Below, piece by piece: positions 51,672-60,102 of a stretch of DNA of 64,000 nucleotides; positions within the stretch are counted from its first letter, which is position 1; every line of letters begins with the position of its first letter. A program made the translations under genes and the position numbers. This DNA is from Maritimibacter sp. (GTDB lineage: Bacteria; Pseudomonadota; Alphaproteobacteria; Rhodobacterales; Rhodobacteraceae): the NCBI GenBank assembly GCA_002695005.1, contig NZNT01000020.1, positions 1 to 64,000 on the forward strand. The letters run 5' to 3'. Below the pieces are notes generated by a model that worked only from the letters and a program-made list of their open reading frames with translations, searched no databases and was not told the origin of the DNA.

Positions 51672-53639
51672 ATGTTGAGACGAGCCGCCGAATTCGCCCG
51701 CCTTTTCCGCCGTTTGTTCATGGTCCTCATCGTGGTCGCCTTGCCTGCTCATGCGCAGGAAACAGCCGAGGTGAACGCGCTGAAGAAGGGCCTTGAGCTC
51801 ATGCGCGACGGCAAATGGGACGAGGCGCTGGAGGCCGCCGGGGACCCCGGCGACCTGCCGCGCGACATTATCCAGTGGAACCGCCTTCGCGCCGGGGAAG
51901 GGACGTTCGAGGAAAGCCTCGCCTTTCTGGAGCGTCATCCCGACTGGCCGGGCGAAGACCTGCTGCGCGAACGGACCGAGCGCAACATCCCGTCGGATGC
52001 GCTTCTGGCCGATGTGCTGCGGTTCTTTCAGGGCCACACGCCAGAGACGGGAACCGGCGCGATCCGCTATGCCCGCGCTTTGTGGGAGAGCGGGGCGCAG
52101 GACGCGGCGATGGCCGAGGCGCGCCGGGCGTGGACCGAGATGTCGCTGGCGAGTTCCGAAGAGGACCAGTTCATGCATGACTGGCCCAAGACCCTCGCCG
52201 ATTATCACTGGGAACGGATGGACAGCCTGCTGTGGGCCGGTCGCACCAGTCAGGCCGAGCGTCATATGGCACGGGTGACGACCGACCAGCAGATCCTCGC
52301 GCGTGCCCGCATCGGGTTGCGCGAGACCGAAGCGGGTGTCGACGACATGATCGCGAAAGTGCCCGAGGCGCTCGCCGACGATCCGGGGCTGGCCTATGAG
52401 CGGATGCTGTGGCGGCTCCGTAAGGGCCGGATCGATGACGCAATCGAGATGGTGCTGGACCGCTCTGATTCTGCCGAGGATCTTGGCCGCCCGCTCATGT
52501 GGGGCGATGAACGGCGGCGGTTCGCCCGCGAGAAGATGCGCGAGGGCGAGGCGCAGGTGGCCTATGACATCGCCGCCAACCACTTCATCGACGAAGCGGT
52601 CTGGGACCGTGAGGACAACGAGTGGATCGCGGGCTTCGTCGCGCTGAGGATGCTGGACGACCCCGAGGCGGCCGTGACGCATTTCCGCAACTTCCGCGCC
52701 ACCGTGGACACGCCGATCAGCCAGGGCCGCGCGGGGTATTGGGAAGGGCGCGCGCTTGAAGCAGCGGACCGGACGGCGGAGGCCGAGGCGGCTTATGCGT
52801 TCGGCGCCCAGCATCAGACGGCGTTCTACGGTCTGCTCGCCGCCGAGAAGGCCGGTGTGCCGATGGACCCGAAGCTCGCGGGGACCGAAGCGTTCCCCGA
52901 TTTCGAGACGGCCAGCTTCTGGGGCACCCCGATCATGGAGGCCGCGCGCCTGACCGCCGCGCTGGACGAATATTACCTGACCCAGCGTTTCGTCGTGCAT
53001 CTGTCGGAGCGGCTCGACCGGACCGAGACCGGGCAACTCGCCGACTGGGCCGAGAGCGTGGATTTGCCCTATGTCATGCTCAAGATCGCCAAGCATTCGG
53101 TGAATTTCGACAAGGTGCTGGAGCGGGCCTATTTCCCGACGCCCGACATTGGCAAGGGCCACCCGGAGGTGCCGCGCGCGCTGGAGATGGCCATTTCGCG
53201 GCGCGAGAGCGAGTTCAACCATACGGTCCGATCCCATGCCGGGGCGCTGGGCCTCATGCAGCTCATGCCGGGTACGGCGCGTGACATGGCGAGCCGGCTG
53301 GGCATCGACTATGAGCAGTCGAGGCTCACGACCGACATGGAATACAACGCGCGGCTGGGGTCCGAATACCTCGCCTGGCTGAAGGAGCGGTTCGGGAACA
53401 ACCCGGTCCTGATCTCGGTGGCCTATAACGCGGGGCTGGGCCGGGCCTATCGCTGGTCCGAGGAGCGGGGCGATCCGCGTGATCCGGACGTGGACGTGAT
53501 CGACTGGATCGAGATGATCCCGTTCGAGGAAACCCAGAACTACGTCATGCGCGTGACCGAAACGCTGCCGATCTATGAGGCACGGCTGACGGGTGAGGTG
53601 GTTCCGCTCGACTTCACCGCAATGCTGAAGCGGCGCTAG
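51672..53639 (+). CDS. Soluble lytic murein transglycosylase (Slt70 type)
   Basis: The 655-aa protein has a signal peptide (ending PAHAQ, residue 29), a long helical superstructure (about 40-480) and a C-terminal SLT domain with catalytic Glu in AISRRESEFN (about 515) followed by GALGLMQLMPGTA and VAYNAGLGRAYRW. It cleaves peptidoglycan with formation of anhydro-muramic ends. The 3' end overlaps the convergent DMT gene by 26 nt. Confidence 0.95.
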   Translation: MLRRAAEFARLFRRLFMVLIVVALPAHAQETAEVNALKKGLELMRDGKWDEALEAAGDPGDLPRDIIQWNRLRAGEGTFEESLAFLERHPDWPGEDLLRERTERNIPSDALLADVLRFFQGHTPETGTGAIRYARALWESGAQDAAMAEARRAWTEMSLASSEEDQFMHDWPKTLADYHWERMDSLLWAGRTSQAERHMARVTTDQQILARARIGLRETEAGVDDMIAKVPEALADDPGLAYERMLWRLRKGRIDDAIEMVLDRSDSAEDLGRPLMWGDERRRFAREKMREGEAQVAYDIAANHFIDEAVWDREDNEWIAGFVALRMLDDPEAAVTHFRNFRATVDTPISQGRAGYWEGRALEAADRTAEAEAAYAFGAQHQTAFYGLLAAEKAGVPMDPKLAGTEAFPDFETASFWGTPIMEAARLTAALDEYYLTQRFVVHLSERLDRTETGQLADWAESVDLPYVMLKIAKHSVNFDKVLERAYFPTPDIGKGHPEVPRALEMAISRRESEFNHTVRSHAGALGLMQLMPGTARDMASRLGIDYEQSRLTTDMEYNARLGSEYLAWLKERFGNNPVLISVAYNAGLGRAYRWSEERGDPRDPDVDVIDWIEMIPFEETQNYVMRVTETLPIYEARLTGEVVPLDFTAMLKRR

Positions 53640-54510
53640 GCTTGCGTCCGCGCTGGCGTTCGCGCCACGCCGTGAACAGCCCCGCGCCCACCACGATCAC
53701 CGCCCCGAGCGCGACGTTCCATTCGATCGACTCGCCGAAGAAGGTGATCGCGATGATGGATACGAAGACGAGCTGGAAATAGGCGAAGGGCTGCACCGCG
53801 CTCGCCTCGGCCTGTTCGTAGCATTTGATGAGCAGGAAATGCCCGAGCGCCCCGGTGATGCAGAGCATCCCCATCCAGAGCCAGTCGGGACGCGCCAGAG
53901 GCTCCCAATAGAACACGCCGATGAGGGTGACGGCGATGGCCCCGGTGACGCCGGTCCAGAAGAACGACGTGGCCGCGCTGTCGCGCCGCGCCGCGTAGCG
54001 GGTGGCAAGCCCGTAGACGGCGAAAAGGAAGGCGGCGGCCAGCGCGATCAGCGCCTCGGGGGCGAACACGGCGAAGCCCGGTTGCAGGATGATGAGGATA
54101 CCGACGAAGCCCACCGCGATGGCCGCCCACCGGCGTGGGCCGACCTTCTCGCCCAGCACGGGGCCGGAAAGGGCCGCGATCATCAGCGGGTAGGAGGCGA
54201 ACAGCGCATGGGTCGGGATCAGGCCCAGCACCACGAAGGCATAGATCGTGACGATCACTTCGACGATGAGCACCACGCCGCGAAACGTCTGGAGCAGCGG
54301 TTGCGTGGTCTGCGCCGCGCGTCGAAGCCCTCCGGCGGTCCGGGCGGCCAGAACGGTGACGAAGAGCGCGAAGAACCAGTAGCGGATCATCACGATGAGA
54401 TAGACGTTGTACTTGTCGGCCAGCAGGCGCGAGACGCCGTCCTGCACGGCAAAGACGAAGACGGCGGAGATCATCAGGAGGATGCCGAGGCGGTTGTTCT
54501 GCTGGTCCAT
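53614..54510 (-). CDS. DMT (EamA) family transporter
   Basis: The 298-aa protein has ten hydrophobic segments in two EamA repeats (for example AIAVGFVGILIILQPGFAVF at the end of the first). Such proteins export metabolites or amino acids; the substrate is unknown. Its start overlaps the mnmD stop (TGATG), so the two are co-translated. Its 3' end overlaps the transglycosylase gene. Confidence 0.9.
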   Translation of the reverse strand: MDQQNNRLGILLMISAVFVFAVQDGVSRLLADKYNVYLIVMIRYWFFALFVTVLAARTAGGLRRAAQTTQPLLQTFRGVVLIVEVIVTIYAFVVLGLIPTHALFASYPLMIAALSGPVLGEKVGPRRWAAIAVGFVGILIILQPGFAVFAPEALIALAAAFLFAVYGLATRYAARRDSAATSFFWTGVTGAIAVTLIGVFYWEPLARPDWLWMGMLCITGALGHFLLIKCYEQAEASAVQPFAYFQLVFVSIIAITFFGESIEWNVALGAVIVVGAGLFTAWRERQRGRKPSAASALR

Positions 54511-55175
54511 CAGCCCACCTTCCGCGCGGTCGTCATGTGCCGCTTGTGGCCATAGCCCGGCTGGCGCGTGACCTCGAACCCGGCATCCGCGAGCCCCCGG
54601 CGCACGAAACCCGCCGCCGTGTAGGTCGCCGCGGTGCCCCCCGGTGCGGTGTGGCGCCCGACCTCGGCCATCAGGTCCGGCGACCACAGCTCCGGGTTCT
54701 TGGCGGGGGAGAAGCCGTCGAGAAACCACGCATCCGCCATGCCCGTCCATGCAGGCAGCGTCTCGCGCGCGTCGCCTTCGATCACTTCGACGGACACCGG
54801 GCCGACCGTGAAGAACCGGATACCCGCGTCCCAGACCGCGAGGAACGGGTCCGCGACGGCGCGCGCCTCGGGAAAGGCCTCGAGCGCGCGGGCAATGTCG
54901 TCGCCGCGCATCGGGAACGCCTCGAACGAGGTGAAGCGGATCGGGATGTTGCTGTCGCGCAGGGCCAGAACCATCGCCAGCATGTTCAGCCCGGTGCCGA
55001 AGCCCAGTTCCGCGACATGGAACCCCGTCACGCAGCGGGCGGGGAGGTCGTTGCCATCCAGAAAGACATGCCGGGTTTCGGCCAGCCCGTCGGTTATTGA
55101 GAAATAGGGATCGTCGAAGCGGGTCGAGACCGGCAGGCTTCCGTCCCGCCACTCCAGTTCCGCTCTCTGGCCCAT
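54510..55175 (-). CDS. mnmD: tRNA (5-methylaminomethyl-2-thiouridine)-methyltransferase MnmD
   Basis: The 221-aa protein corresponds to the N-terminal half of enterobacterial MnmC: FHVAELGFGTGLNMLAM (SAM-binding, about residues 66-82), RFTSFEAFPM and DAWFLDGFSPAKNPELW. It adds the last methyl group of mnm5s2U34 in tRNA wobble positions. The start at 55175 is preferred to 55235. It is divergent from the gene for the matching oxidase half. Confidence 0.92.
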   Translation of the reverse strand: MGQRAELEWRDGSLPVSTRFDDPYFSITDGLAETRHVFLDGNDLPARCVTGFHVAELGFGTGLNMLAMVLALRDSNIPIRFTSFEAFPMRGDDIARALEAFPEARAVADPFLAVWDAGIRFFTVGPVSVEVIEGDARETLPAWTGMADAWFLDGFSPAKNPELWSPDLMAEVGRHTAPGGTAATYTAAGFVRRGLADAGFEVTRQPGYGHKRHMTTARKVG

Positions 55176-55228
55176 CGTGCGCCGATCCCCTACTGTCCGC
55201 TCCCGATGCATGAAGGAGGGATCACGGC

Positions 55229-56263
55229 TTGGCAATGGTGGACGTAACCGTGCGCGGCGCCGGGGCTTTCGGGCTCTCGGTCGCCTATGCCTGTGCGCTC
55301 AAGGGGGCGCGGGTGCGGGTGGTCGACCCGGCGGGCGTGGGTGGCGGCGCGTCGGGCGGGATCGTCGGCGCGCTCGCACCCCATGTGCCGGAAAACTGGA
55401 ACGCGAAGAAGGCGTTTCAGTTCGCGGCCCTCGATATGGGCGAGGCGTTCTGGCGCGGGGTGGAGGAGACGGGCGGCGTGCCGTCGAGCTATGCGCGCAC
55501 GGGGCGGCTGCAACCCATCGCCGACGATCACGCAAGGGCGTTGGCCGAGGCGCGCGCGGTCACGGCGCAGATGCTTTGGGAAGGGCGCTATGTGTGGGAG
55601 GTGGTCGCGGCGCCGTCGGACTGGGCGCCCGTCACGCCCACAGGCCTCGTCATTCACGATACGCTCACCGCGCGCATGTTTCCCCGCCACGCCTGCGCGT
55701 CGCTCGCGGCTGCGGTGCAGGCACTGGGCGGCACTCTCGCCACCGAGGCGCAGGATGAGGGCGCGGTGGTCTGGGCCACCGGCGCGGCGGGGCTCGCGGC
55801 GCTTTCGGCGGAGCGGGGGCGTATGGTCGGTGTCGCGGTGAAGGGTCAGTCCGCGCGCCTTGCCTTCGATGCCCGCGACCTGCCGCAGATCTTCGCGGAC
55901 ACGGTGCATGTCGTGCCCCATGCGGACGGCACCACCGCCATCGGCTCCACCACCGAGCGGGAGTTCGACGCGCCGGACACCACCGATGACCAGCTCGACG
56001 CCGTCCTCGCCCGCGCGCTCGCCGCAGTGCCCGCGCTCGCCGACGCCCCGGTGATCGAGCGCTGGGCGGGCCTGCGCCCCCGCGCGCGCACCCGGTCGCC
56101 GATGATCGGGGCCTGGCCCGACAGACCCGGTCACTTCATCGCCAACGGCGGGTTCAAGATCGGCTTCGGGATCGCCCCGATGATCGGACAGGTCATGGCC
56201 GACCTCGTTCTCGACGGACGCGACGCCATCCCGGACGACTTCAAGCCAGAGGCGAGCTTCTGA
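55229..56263 (+). CDS. FAD-dependent oxidoreductase, MnmC(o)-like
   Basis: The 344-aa protein has an N-terminal FAD-binding motif (VRGAGAFGLSVAYACALKGARV in part, about residues 8-29) and a DAO-type C-terminal end (WAGLRPRARTRSPMIG, FIANGGFKIGFGIAP). It matches the oxidase half of MnmC, which removes the carboxymethyl group from cmnm5U34. Standing divergent from mnmD, it is likely the partner in the same pathway. The TTG at 55229 is spaced well from GGAGGG; ATG at 55235 is possible. Confidence 0.8.
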   Translation: MAMVDVTVRGAGAFGLSVAYACALKGARVRVVDPAGVGGGASGGIVGALAPHVPENWNAKKAFQFAALDMGEAFWRGVEETGGVPSSYARTGRLQPIADDHARALAEARAVTAQMLWEGRYVWEVVAAPSDWAPVTPTGLVIHDTLTARMFPRHACASLAAAVQALGGTLATEAQDEGAVVWATGAAGLAALSAERGRMVGVAVKGQSARLAFDARDLPQIFADTVHVVPHADGTTAIGSTTEREFDAPDTTDDQLDAVLARALAAVPALADAPVIERWAGLRPRARTRSPMIGAWPDRPGHFIANGGFKIGFGIAPMIGQVMADLVLDGRDAIPDDFKPEASF

Positions 56264-56299
56264 CCCCTTCTTCGGTCTGAAAATACCTCGGAGGGGGTC

Positions 56300-56350
56300 C
56301 GGGGGAGGCAGCGCCTCCCCCGGCGGGGCGGACCGGCCCCAGCCGGTCCG
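56300..56350. repeat. Paired GC-rich hairpins, REP-like
   Basis: A 10-bp stem CGGGGGAGGC/GCCTCCCCCG with an AGC loop (56300-56322) is followed by an 8-bp stem CGGACCGG/CCGGTCCG with a 6-nt loop (56329-56350). They lie between convergent genes without a T-tract. The left flank (TCGGTCTGAAAATACCTCGG) looks like part of a repeated extragenic element seen in related genomes; this needs a copy count. Confidence 0.6.
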
Positions 56351-56355
56351 AAACC

Positions 56356-56910
56356 TCACACGCGCCGCGCCGGACAGCCAACGATGTGGTCGTTCACCAG
56401 CCCGCAGGCCTCCATCCAGGCATAGACGATGGTCGGCCCGCAGAACCGGAACCCGGCTTTCTTGAGATCCTTGGATACCTGTTCGGACAGCGGCGTCTTC
56501 GGCGGCATTTCGGCGAGGCTTTCGAAGTGGTTCACCTGCGGCGCGCCGCCCACATAGCCCCACATCCGATCCGCGAAAGGCTGCGCCCCGCCCATGTCGA
56601 GATAGGCCTGCGCGTTGCCGATGGTTGCCTCGATCTTGCCGCGGTGGCGGATGATGCCTTCGTTGGTCAGGAGCCGGGCGACCTCCGGCTCGCCCCAGTG
56701 CGCGATGACCTCCGGCTCGAAGCCCTCGAAGGCCTGCCGGAAGTTCTCGCGTTTGCGCAGGATGGTGATCCAGGACAGGCCCGCCTGGAACCCGTCGAGG
56801 ATCAGCTTTTCCCACAGCGCGCGCCCGTCGTACTCCGGCACGCCCCATTCGGTGTCGTGATAGGCGACATACAGGGGATCGGTCCCGCACCAGCCACAGC
56901 GTTCGCCCAT
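56356..56910 (-). CDS. tag: DNA-3-methyladenine glycosylase I
   Basis: The 184-aa protein has the Tag landmarks: CGWCGTDPLYVAYHDTEWGVP (Zn ligands Cys and His near residues 5-18), GLSWITILRKRENFR, and the C-terminal Zn half DHIVGCPARR. It removes 3-methyladenine from alkylated DNA. It is convergent with the oxidoreductase gene. Confidence 0.95.
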   Translation of the reverse strand: MGERCGWCGTDPLYVAYHDTEWGVPEYDGRALWEKLILDGFQAGLSWITILRKRENFRQAFEGFEPEVIAHWGEPEVARLLTNEGIIRHRGKIEATIGNAQAYLDMGGAQPFADRMWGYVGGAPQVNHFESLAEMPPKTPLSEQVSKDLKKAGFRFCGPTIVYAWMEACGLVNDHIVGCPARRV

Positions 56911-56994
56911 GTGAATTTACCTCGAATCCTAAATTTTACTGCTTCTTAGCAGGTCGGGCGCAATGGTGGCGAGGCATTGGCTTTCGAGGTGGAC

Positions 56995-57840
56995 ATGCAC
57001 GACCCTTCTCCGCTCGATCCGGTCGACCCGGACGTTGAACTCTCCAGCCCCCTGACCATGGCGATCCGGCAGCGGGACCGCGATACGATGGCGATGGTGC
57101 GCCGGGCGGTCGAGAAAAAGCAGGTCTTGCTGGCTTTTCAGCCGGTGATGCGCGCGCGGTCGCCGGACACGGTGGCATTCCATGAGGGGCTCATCCGCGT
57201 GCTCGATCACACGGGCCGGATCATTCCGGCGCGCGACTTCATCGACGTGGTCGAGAATCAGGAGCTTGGCCGTGTCATCGACGCGCTTGCGCTGGAGCTT
57301 GGGATCGCGGCTCTGGAAGAGGAACCGTCGCTCAGGCTGTCGATCAACATGTCGGCGCGGTCGATCGGCTATCCGCGCTGGATGAGGGTGCTCAAGCAGG
57401 GTCTCGAACGCGACGAGACGGTCGGGGAGCGCCTGATCCTCGAGATCACGGAGCGCACGGCCATCATCATGCCGGAGCTTGTTCAGGTCTTCATGGCGGA
57501 TATGCAGTCCGAAGGGATTTCCTTCGCGCTGGACGATTTCGGCGCGGGCTATACCGCCTTTCGCTACCTGCGGGATTTCTACTTCGACATTCTCAAGATC
57601 GACGGGGAGTTCATTCGCGGCATCGCCGAAAGCCCGGACAATCAGGTGATCGCGCAGGCGATGCTGTCGGTCGCGCGCCATTTCGACATGATGACCGTGG
57701 CCGAGAGCGTCGAGTGCCTTGAGGATGCGCAGTTCATGGCCGATGCCGGGTGCGATTTCCTTCAGGGCTATTTCTTCGGCGCGCCGACCGTACGGCCCTG
57801 GTGGAAGCAGGGCGGGGTGGGACAAAAGCGCCGGGCCTGA
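56995..57840 (+). CDS. EAL domain c-di-GMP phosphodiesterase
   Basis: The 281-aa protein is a single EAL domain after a short N-terminal arm. The catalytic residues seem complete: EGL in FHEGLIRV, Asn in SINMSAR, EITE, DDFGAGY, KIDGEF, AESVE and the Gln of LQGYFFG. It should hydrolyse c-di-GMP to pGpG. No sensor domain or membrane segment is present, so it is a free cytoplasmic enzyme. The start at 56995 has GAGGT 5 nt upstream; TTG at 56977 is an alternative. Confidence 0.9.
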   Translation: MHDPSPLDPVDPDVELSSPLTMAIRQRDRDTMAMVRRAVEKKQVLLAFQPVMRARSPDTVAFHEGLIRVLDHTGRIIPARDFIDVVENQELGRVIDALALELGIAALEEEPSLRLSINMSARSIGYPRWMRVLKQGLERDETVGERLILEITERTAIIMPELVQVFMADMQSEGISFALDDFGAGYTAFRYLRDFYFDILKIDGEFIRGIAESPDNQVIAQAMLSVARHFDMMTVAESVECLEDAQFMADAGCDFLQGYFFGAPTVRPWWKQGGVGQKRRA

Positions 57841-57859
57841 CGTGGCGTCCACTCCAACC

Positions 57860-57886
57860 TTGATTCGTTCTGCATTGCGGCATACT
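57860..57886 (+). promoter_or_regulatory. Candidate phaA promoter with overlapping GCAG-type site
   Basis: TTGATT (57860-57865) and CATACT (57881-57886) are 15 nt apart and would start RNA near 57893, exactly at the first base pairs of the leader structure. The spacer holds CTGC-ATT-GCGG (57870-57880), close to the CTGC-N3-GCAG dyad I recall for PhaR repressors in related bacteria. Both calls are by eye. Confidence 0.4.
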
Positions 57887-57893
57887 CCTGTGC

Positions 57894-57975
57894 CCGGCGC
57901 AGATGCCGGGACTAGAATCGCGCGGGCACCCCCGCGATTGCATCTGCCGGACCCGTTCCGCCGCGACGGCGGAAC
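57894..57975 (+). ncRNA. Candidate structured leader RNA of phaA
   Basis: The 5' leader of phaA can fold into nested stems. P1 pairs CCGGC (57894-57898) with GCCGG (57946-57950) and AGATGC (57901-57906) with GCATCT (57940-57945), with a 2-nt bulge. Inside it P2 pairs AATCGCG (57916-57922) with CGCGATT (57933-57939). P3 is a perfect 9-bp stem GTTCCGCCG/CGGCGGAAC (57955-57975) with a CGA loop, ending 6 nt before the ribosome site. An alternative hairpin CCCGGC/GCCGGG (57893-57910) excludes P1. No T-tract follows, so control at translation is more likely. Confidence 0.5.
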
Positions 57976-57995
57976 CGACACGGAGAGGACATACT

Positions 57996-59171
57996 ATGAC
58001 GAATGTCGTGATCGTATCGGCTGCGCGTACGCCGGTCGGCAGCTTCAATGGCGCGTTCGCCAACACCCCCGCACATGACCTTGGCGCGACTGTTCTGTCG
58101 GCACTGGTCGAGCGGGCCGGCATCGACGCATCCGAGGTGGACGAGACCATCCTCGGTCAGGTCCTCACCGGCGGGCAGGGGCAGAACCCCGCGCGTCAGG
58201 CGCATGTGAACGCGGGCCTTCCGGTCGGCAGCGCCGCCTGGAGCATCAATCAGGTCTGCGGCTCGGGCCTGCGCGCCGTGGCGCTGGCTGCCCAGCACGT
58301 TCAGCTTGGCGACGCGGGTATCGTGGCCGCGGGCGGGCAGGAGAACATGTCTCTCAGCCCCCACGTCGCGCACCTGCGCGCCGGTCACAAGATGGGCGAC
58401 ATGAAGTTCATCGACTCGATGATCAAGGACGGTCTCTGGGATGCCTTCAACGGTTATCACATGGGCCAGACCGCCGAGAACGTCGCCGAGCAGTGGCAGA
58501 TCACTCGCGACAGCCAGGATGAATTCGCCGTGGCGAGCCAGAACAAGGCCGAAGCGGCGCAGAAGGACGGAAAGTTCAAGGACGAGATCGTTCCCTTCAC
58601 GGTCAAGACCCGCAAGGGCGACACGGTCGTGGAGGACGACGAGTACATCCGCTTCGGCGCGACGATGGACGCGATGCAGAAGCTGCGTCCGGCCTTCACC
58701 AAGGACGGCACCGTGACCGCGGCGAATGCCTCGGGCATCAATGACGGCGCGGCTGGTGTGCTCGTGATGTCGGCGGAAGAGGCCGAGAAGCGCGGGCTGG
58801 AGCCGCTGGCACGGATCGCGTCCTACGCGACCGCCGGGCTCGACCCGTCGATCATGGGCGTGGGCCCGATCTATGCGAGCCGCAAGGCGCTGGACAAGGC
58901 TGGCTGGAAGGCCTCGGACCTAGACCTCGTCGAGGCGAACGAGGCATTCGCGGCGCAGGCCTGCGCGGTGAACAAGGACATGGAGTGGAACCCGGAGATC
59001 GTGAACGTGAACGGCGGCGCCATCGCCATCGGTCACCCGATCGGCGCCTCGGGCGCGCGGATCCTCAACACCCTGCTGTTCGAGATGAAGCGGCGCGGGG
59101 CGAAGAAGGGCCTCGCCACGCTCTGCATCGGGGGCGGCATGGGCGTCGCCATGTGCCTCGAGCGTCCGTAA
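57996..59171 (+). CDS. phaA: Acetyl-CoA acetyltransferase (beta-ketothiolase)
   Basis: The 391-aa protein has the thiolase landmarks: nucleophile Cys in [11 protein letters not shown] (about 88), [13 protein letters not shown] (His about 347) and CIGGGMG (second Cys about 377). It condenses two acetyl-CoA to acetoacetyl-CoA, the first step toward polyhydroxybutyrate and, in this lineage, the ethylmalonyl-CoA pathway. GGAGAGG precedes the ATG. phaB follows after a terminator and 141 nt, so they are separately tuned. Confidence 0.97.
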   Translation: MTNVVIVSAARTPVGSFNGAFANTPAHDLGATVLSALVERAGIDASEVDETILGQVLTGGQGQNPARQAHVNAGLPVGSAAWSINQVCGSGLRAVALAAQHVQLGDAGIVAAGGQENMSLSPHVAHLRAGHKMGDMKFIDSMIKDGLWDAFNGYHMGQTAENVAEQWQITRDSQDEFAVASQNKAEAAQKDGKFKDEIVPFTVKTRKGDTVVEDDEYIRFGATMDAMQKLRPAFTKDGTVTAANASGINDGAAGVLVMSAEEAEKRGLEPLARIASYATAGLDPSIMGVGPIYASRKALDKAGWKASDLDLVEANEAFAAQACAVNKDMEWNPEIVNVNGGAIAIGHPIGASGARILNTLLFEMKRRGAKKGLATLCIGGGMGVAMCLERP

Positions 59172-59188
59172 GCGGAAAACAGACAGGG

Positions 59189-59215
59189 AAAGGGGCGCTT
59201 CGGCGCCCTTTTCTT
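59189..59215 (+). terminator. Intrinsic terminator of phaA
   Basis: A GGGCGC/GCGCCC stem with a TTCG loop, extended by A-T pairs (59189-59212), is followed by a T-rich tail. Confidence 0.92.
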
Positions 59216-59216
59216 C

Positions 59217-59227
59217 TTGCGCAGCAA
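59217..59227. promoter_or_regulatory. TTGC-GCA-GCAA dyad upstream of phaB
   Basis: The perfect dyad TTGC-N3-GCAA lies 85 nt before phaB. It resembles the half-site spacing of the phaA site at 57870-57880. A common repressor such as PhaR is possible. Confidence 0.35.
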
Positions 59228-59312
59228 ATCTGTATGAAAGAAACATTGTTGCGTGTATCGGGTGTATTCGGTAACAGAGTTTCAAGCGTAATTTACTGAG
59301 GGAGGACAGGCC

Positions 59313-60035
59313 ATGGCACGAGTTGCACTGGTGACAGGTGGTTCGCGCGGAATCGGCGAAGCGATTTCCAAAGCGTTGAAGGCCGAAGGCTACGAGGTCG
59401 CTGCGACATATGCCGGCAACGACGAGAAGGCCGCGGCCTTCACCGAGGAAACCGGGATCAAGACCTACAAGTGGAACGTGGCCGACTACGAGGAGTCGAA
59501 GGCCGGGCTGGAGAAGGTCGAGGCCGACCTCGGCCCCATCGACGTGGTCGTGGCCAATGCCGGGATCACCCGCGATGCGCCGTTCCACAAGATGACGCCA
59601 GAGCAGTGGAACCAGGTGATCGACACGAACCTGACGGGCGTGTTCAACACCGTTCACCCGCTGTGGCCGGGGATGCGCGAACGCAAGTTCGGCCGCGTGA
59701 TCGTCATCAGCTCGATCAACGGTCAGAAAGGCCAGTTCGGTCAGGTGAACTATGCCGCGACCAAGGCGGGTGACCTCGGCATCGTGAAATCGCTGGCCCA
59801 GGAAGGCGCGCGTAACGGCATCACCGCCAACGCGATCTGCCCGGGCTACATCGCCACCGAAATGGTCAAGGCGATGCCGGAATCGGCCCAGGAAAAGGTG
59901 GTCGCACAGATCCCTGCCGGGCGGTTCGGCGAACCGGAAGAGATCGCGCGCTGCGTGGTGTTCCTTGCGTCCGATGACGCGGGCTTCATCAACGGCTCCA
60001 CGATCTCGGCGAACGGCGCGCAGTTTTTCGTCTGA
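59313..60035 (+). CDS. phaB: Acetoacetyl-CoA reductase
   Basis: The 240-aa short-chain dehydrogenase has the cofactor motif VTGGSRGIGEAI (about residues 7-18), NAG, the catalytic Ser in ISSINGQKGQFGQ and Y-x3-K in NYAATKAG. The sequence ISSINGQKGQFGQ is typical of PhaB. It reduces acetoacetyl-CoA to (R)-3-hydroxybutyryl-CoA with NADPH for polyhydroxybutyrate. GGAGG precedes the ATG. Confidence 0.96.
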   Translation: MARVALVTGGSRGIGEAISKALKAEGYEVAATYAGNDEKAAAFTEETGIKTYKWNVADYEESKAGLEKVEADLGPIDVVVANAGITRDAPFHKMTPEQWNQVIDTNLTGVFNTVHPLWPGMRERKFGRVIVISSINGQKGQFGQVNYAATKAGDLGIVKSLAQEGARNGITANAICPGYIATEMVKAMPESAQEKVVAQIPAGRFGEPEEIARCVVFLASDDAGFINGSTISANGAQFFV

Positions 60036-60060
60036 CGCGCCCACTCTGGGAGGAGGGAAG

Positions 60061-60086
60061 AACCGGCCTTTCGGGGCCGGTTTTTT
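60061..60086 (+). terminator. Intrinsic terminator of phaB
   Basis: An 8-bp stem AACCGGCC/GGCCGGTT with a 6-nt loop (60061-60082) is followed by TTTT (60083-60086). Confidence 0.93.
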
Positions 60087-60102
60087 CATGCCATCAGGCC
60101 GC

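Noticed and set aside
51525-53237. Long minus-strand open frame opposite the lytic transglycosylase.
   Set aside because: No start signal, low-complexity composition; the plus-strand enzyme is conserved.
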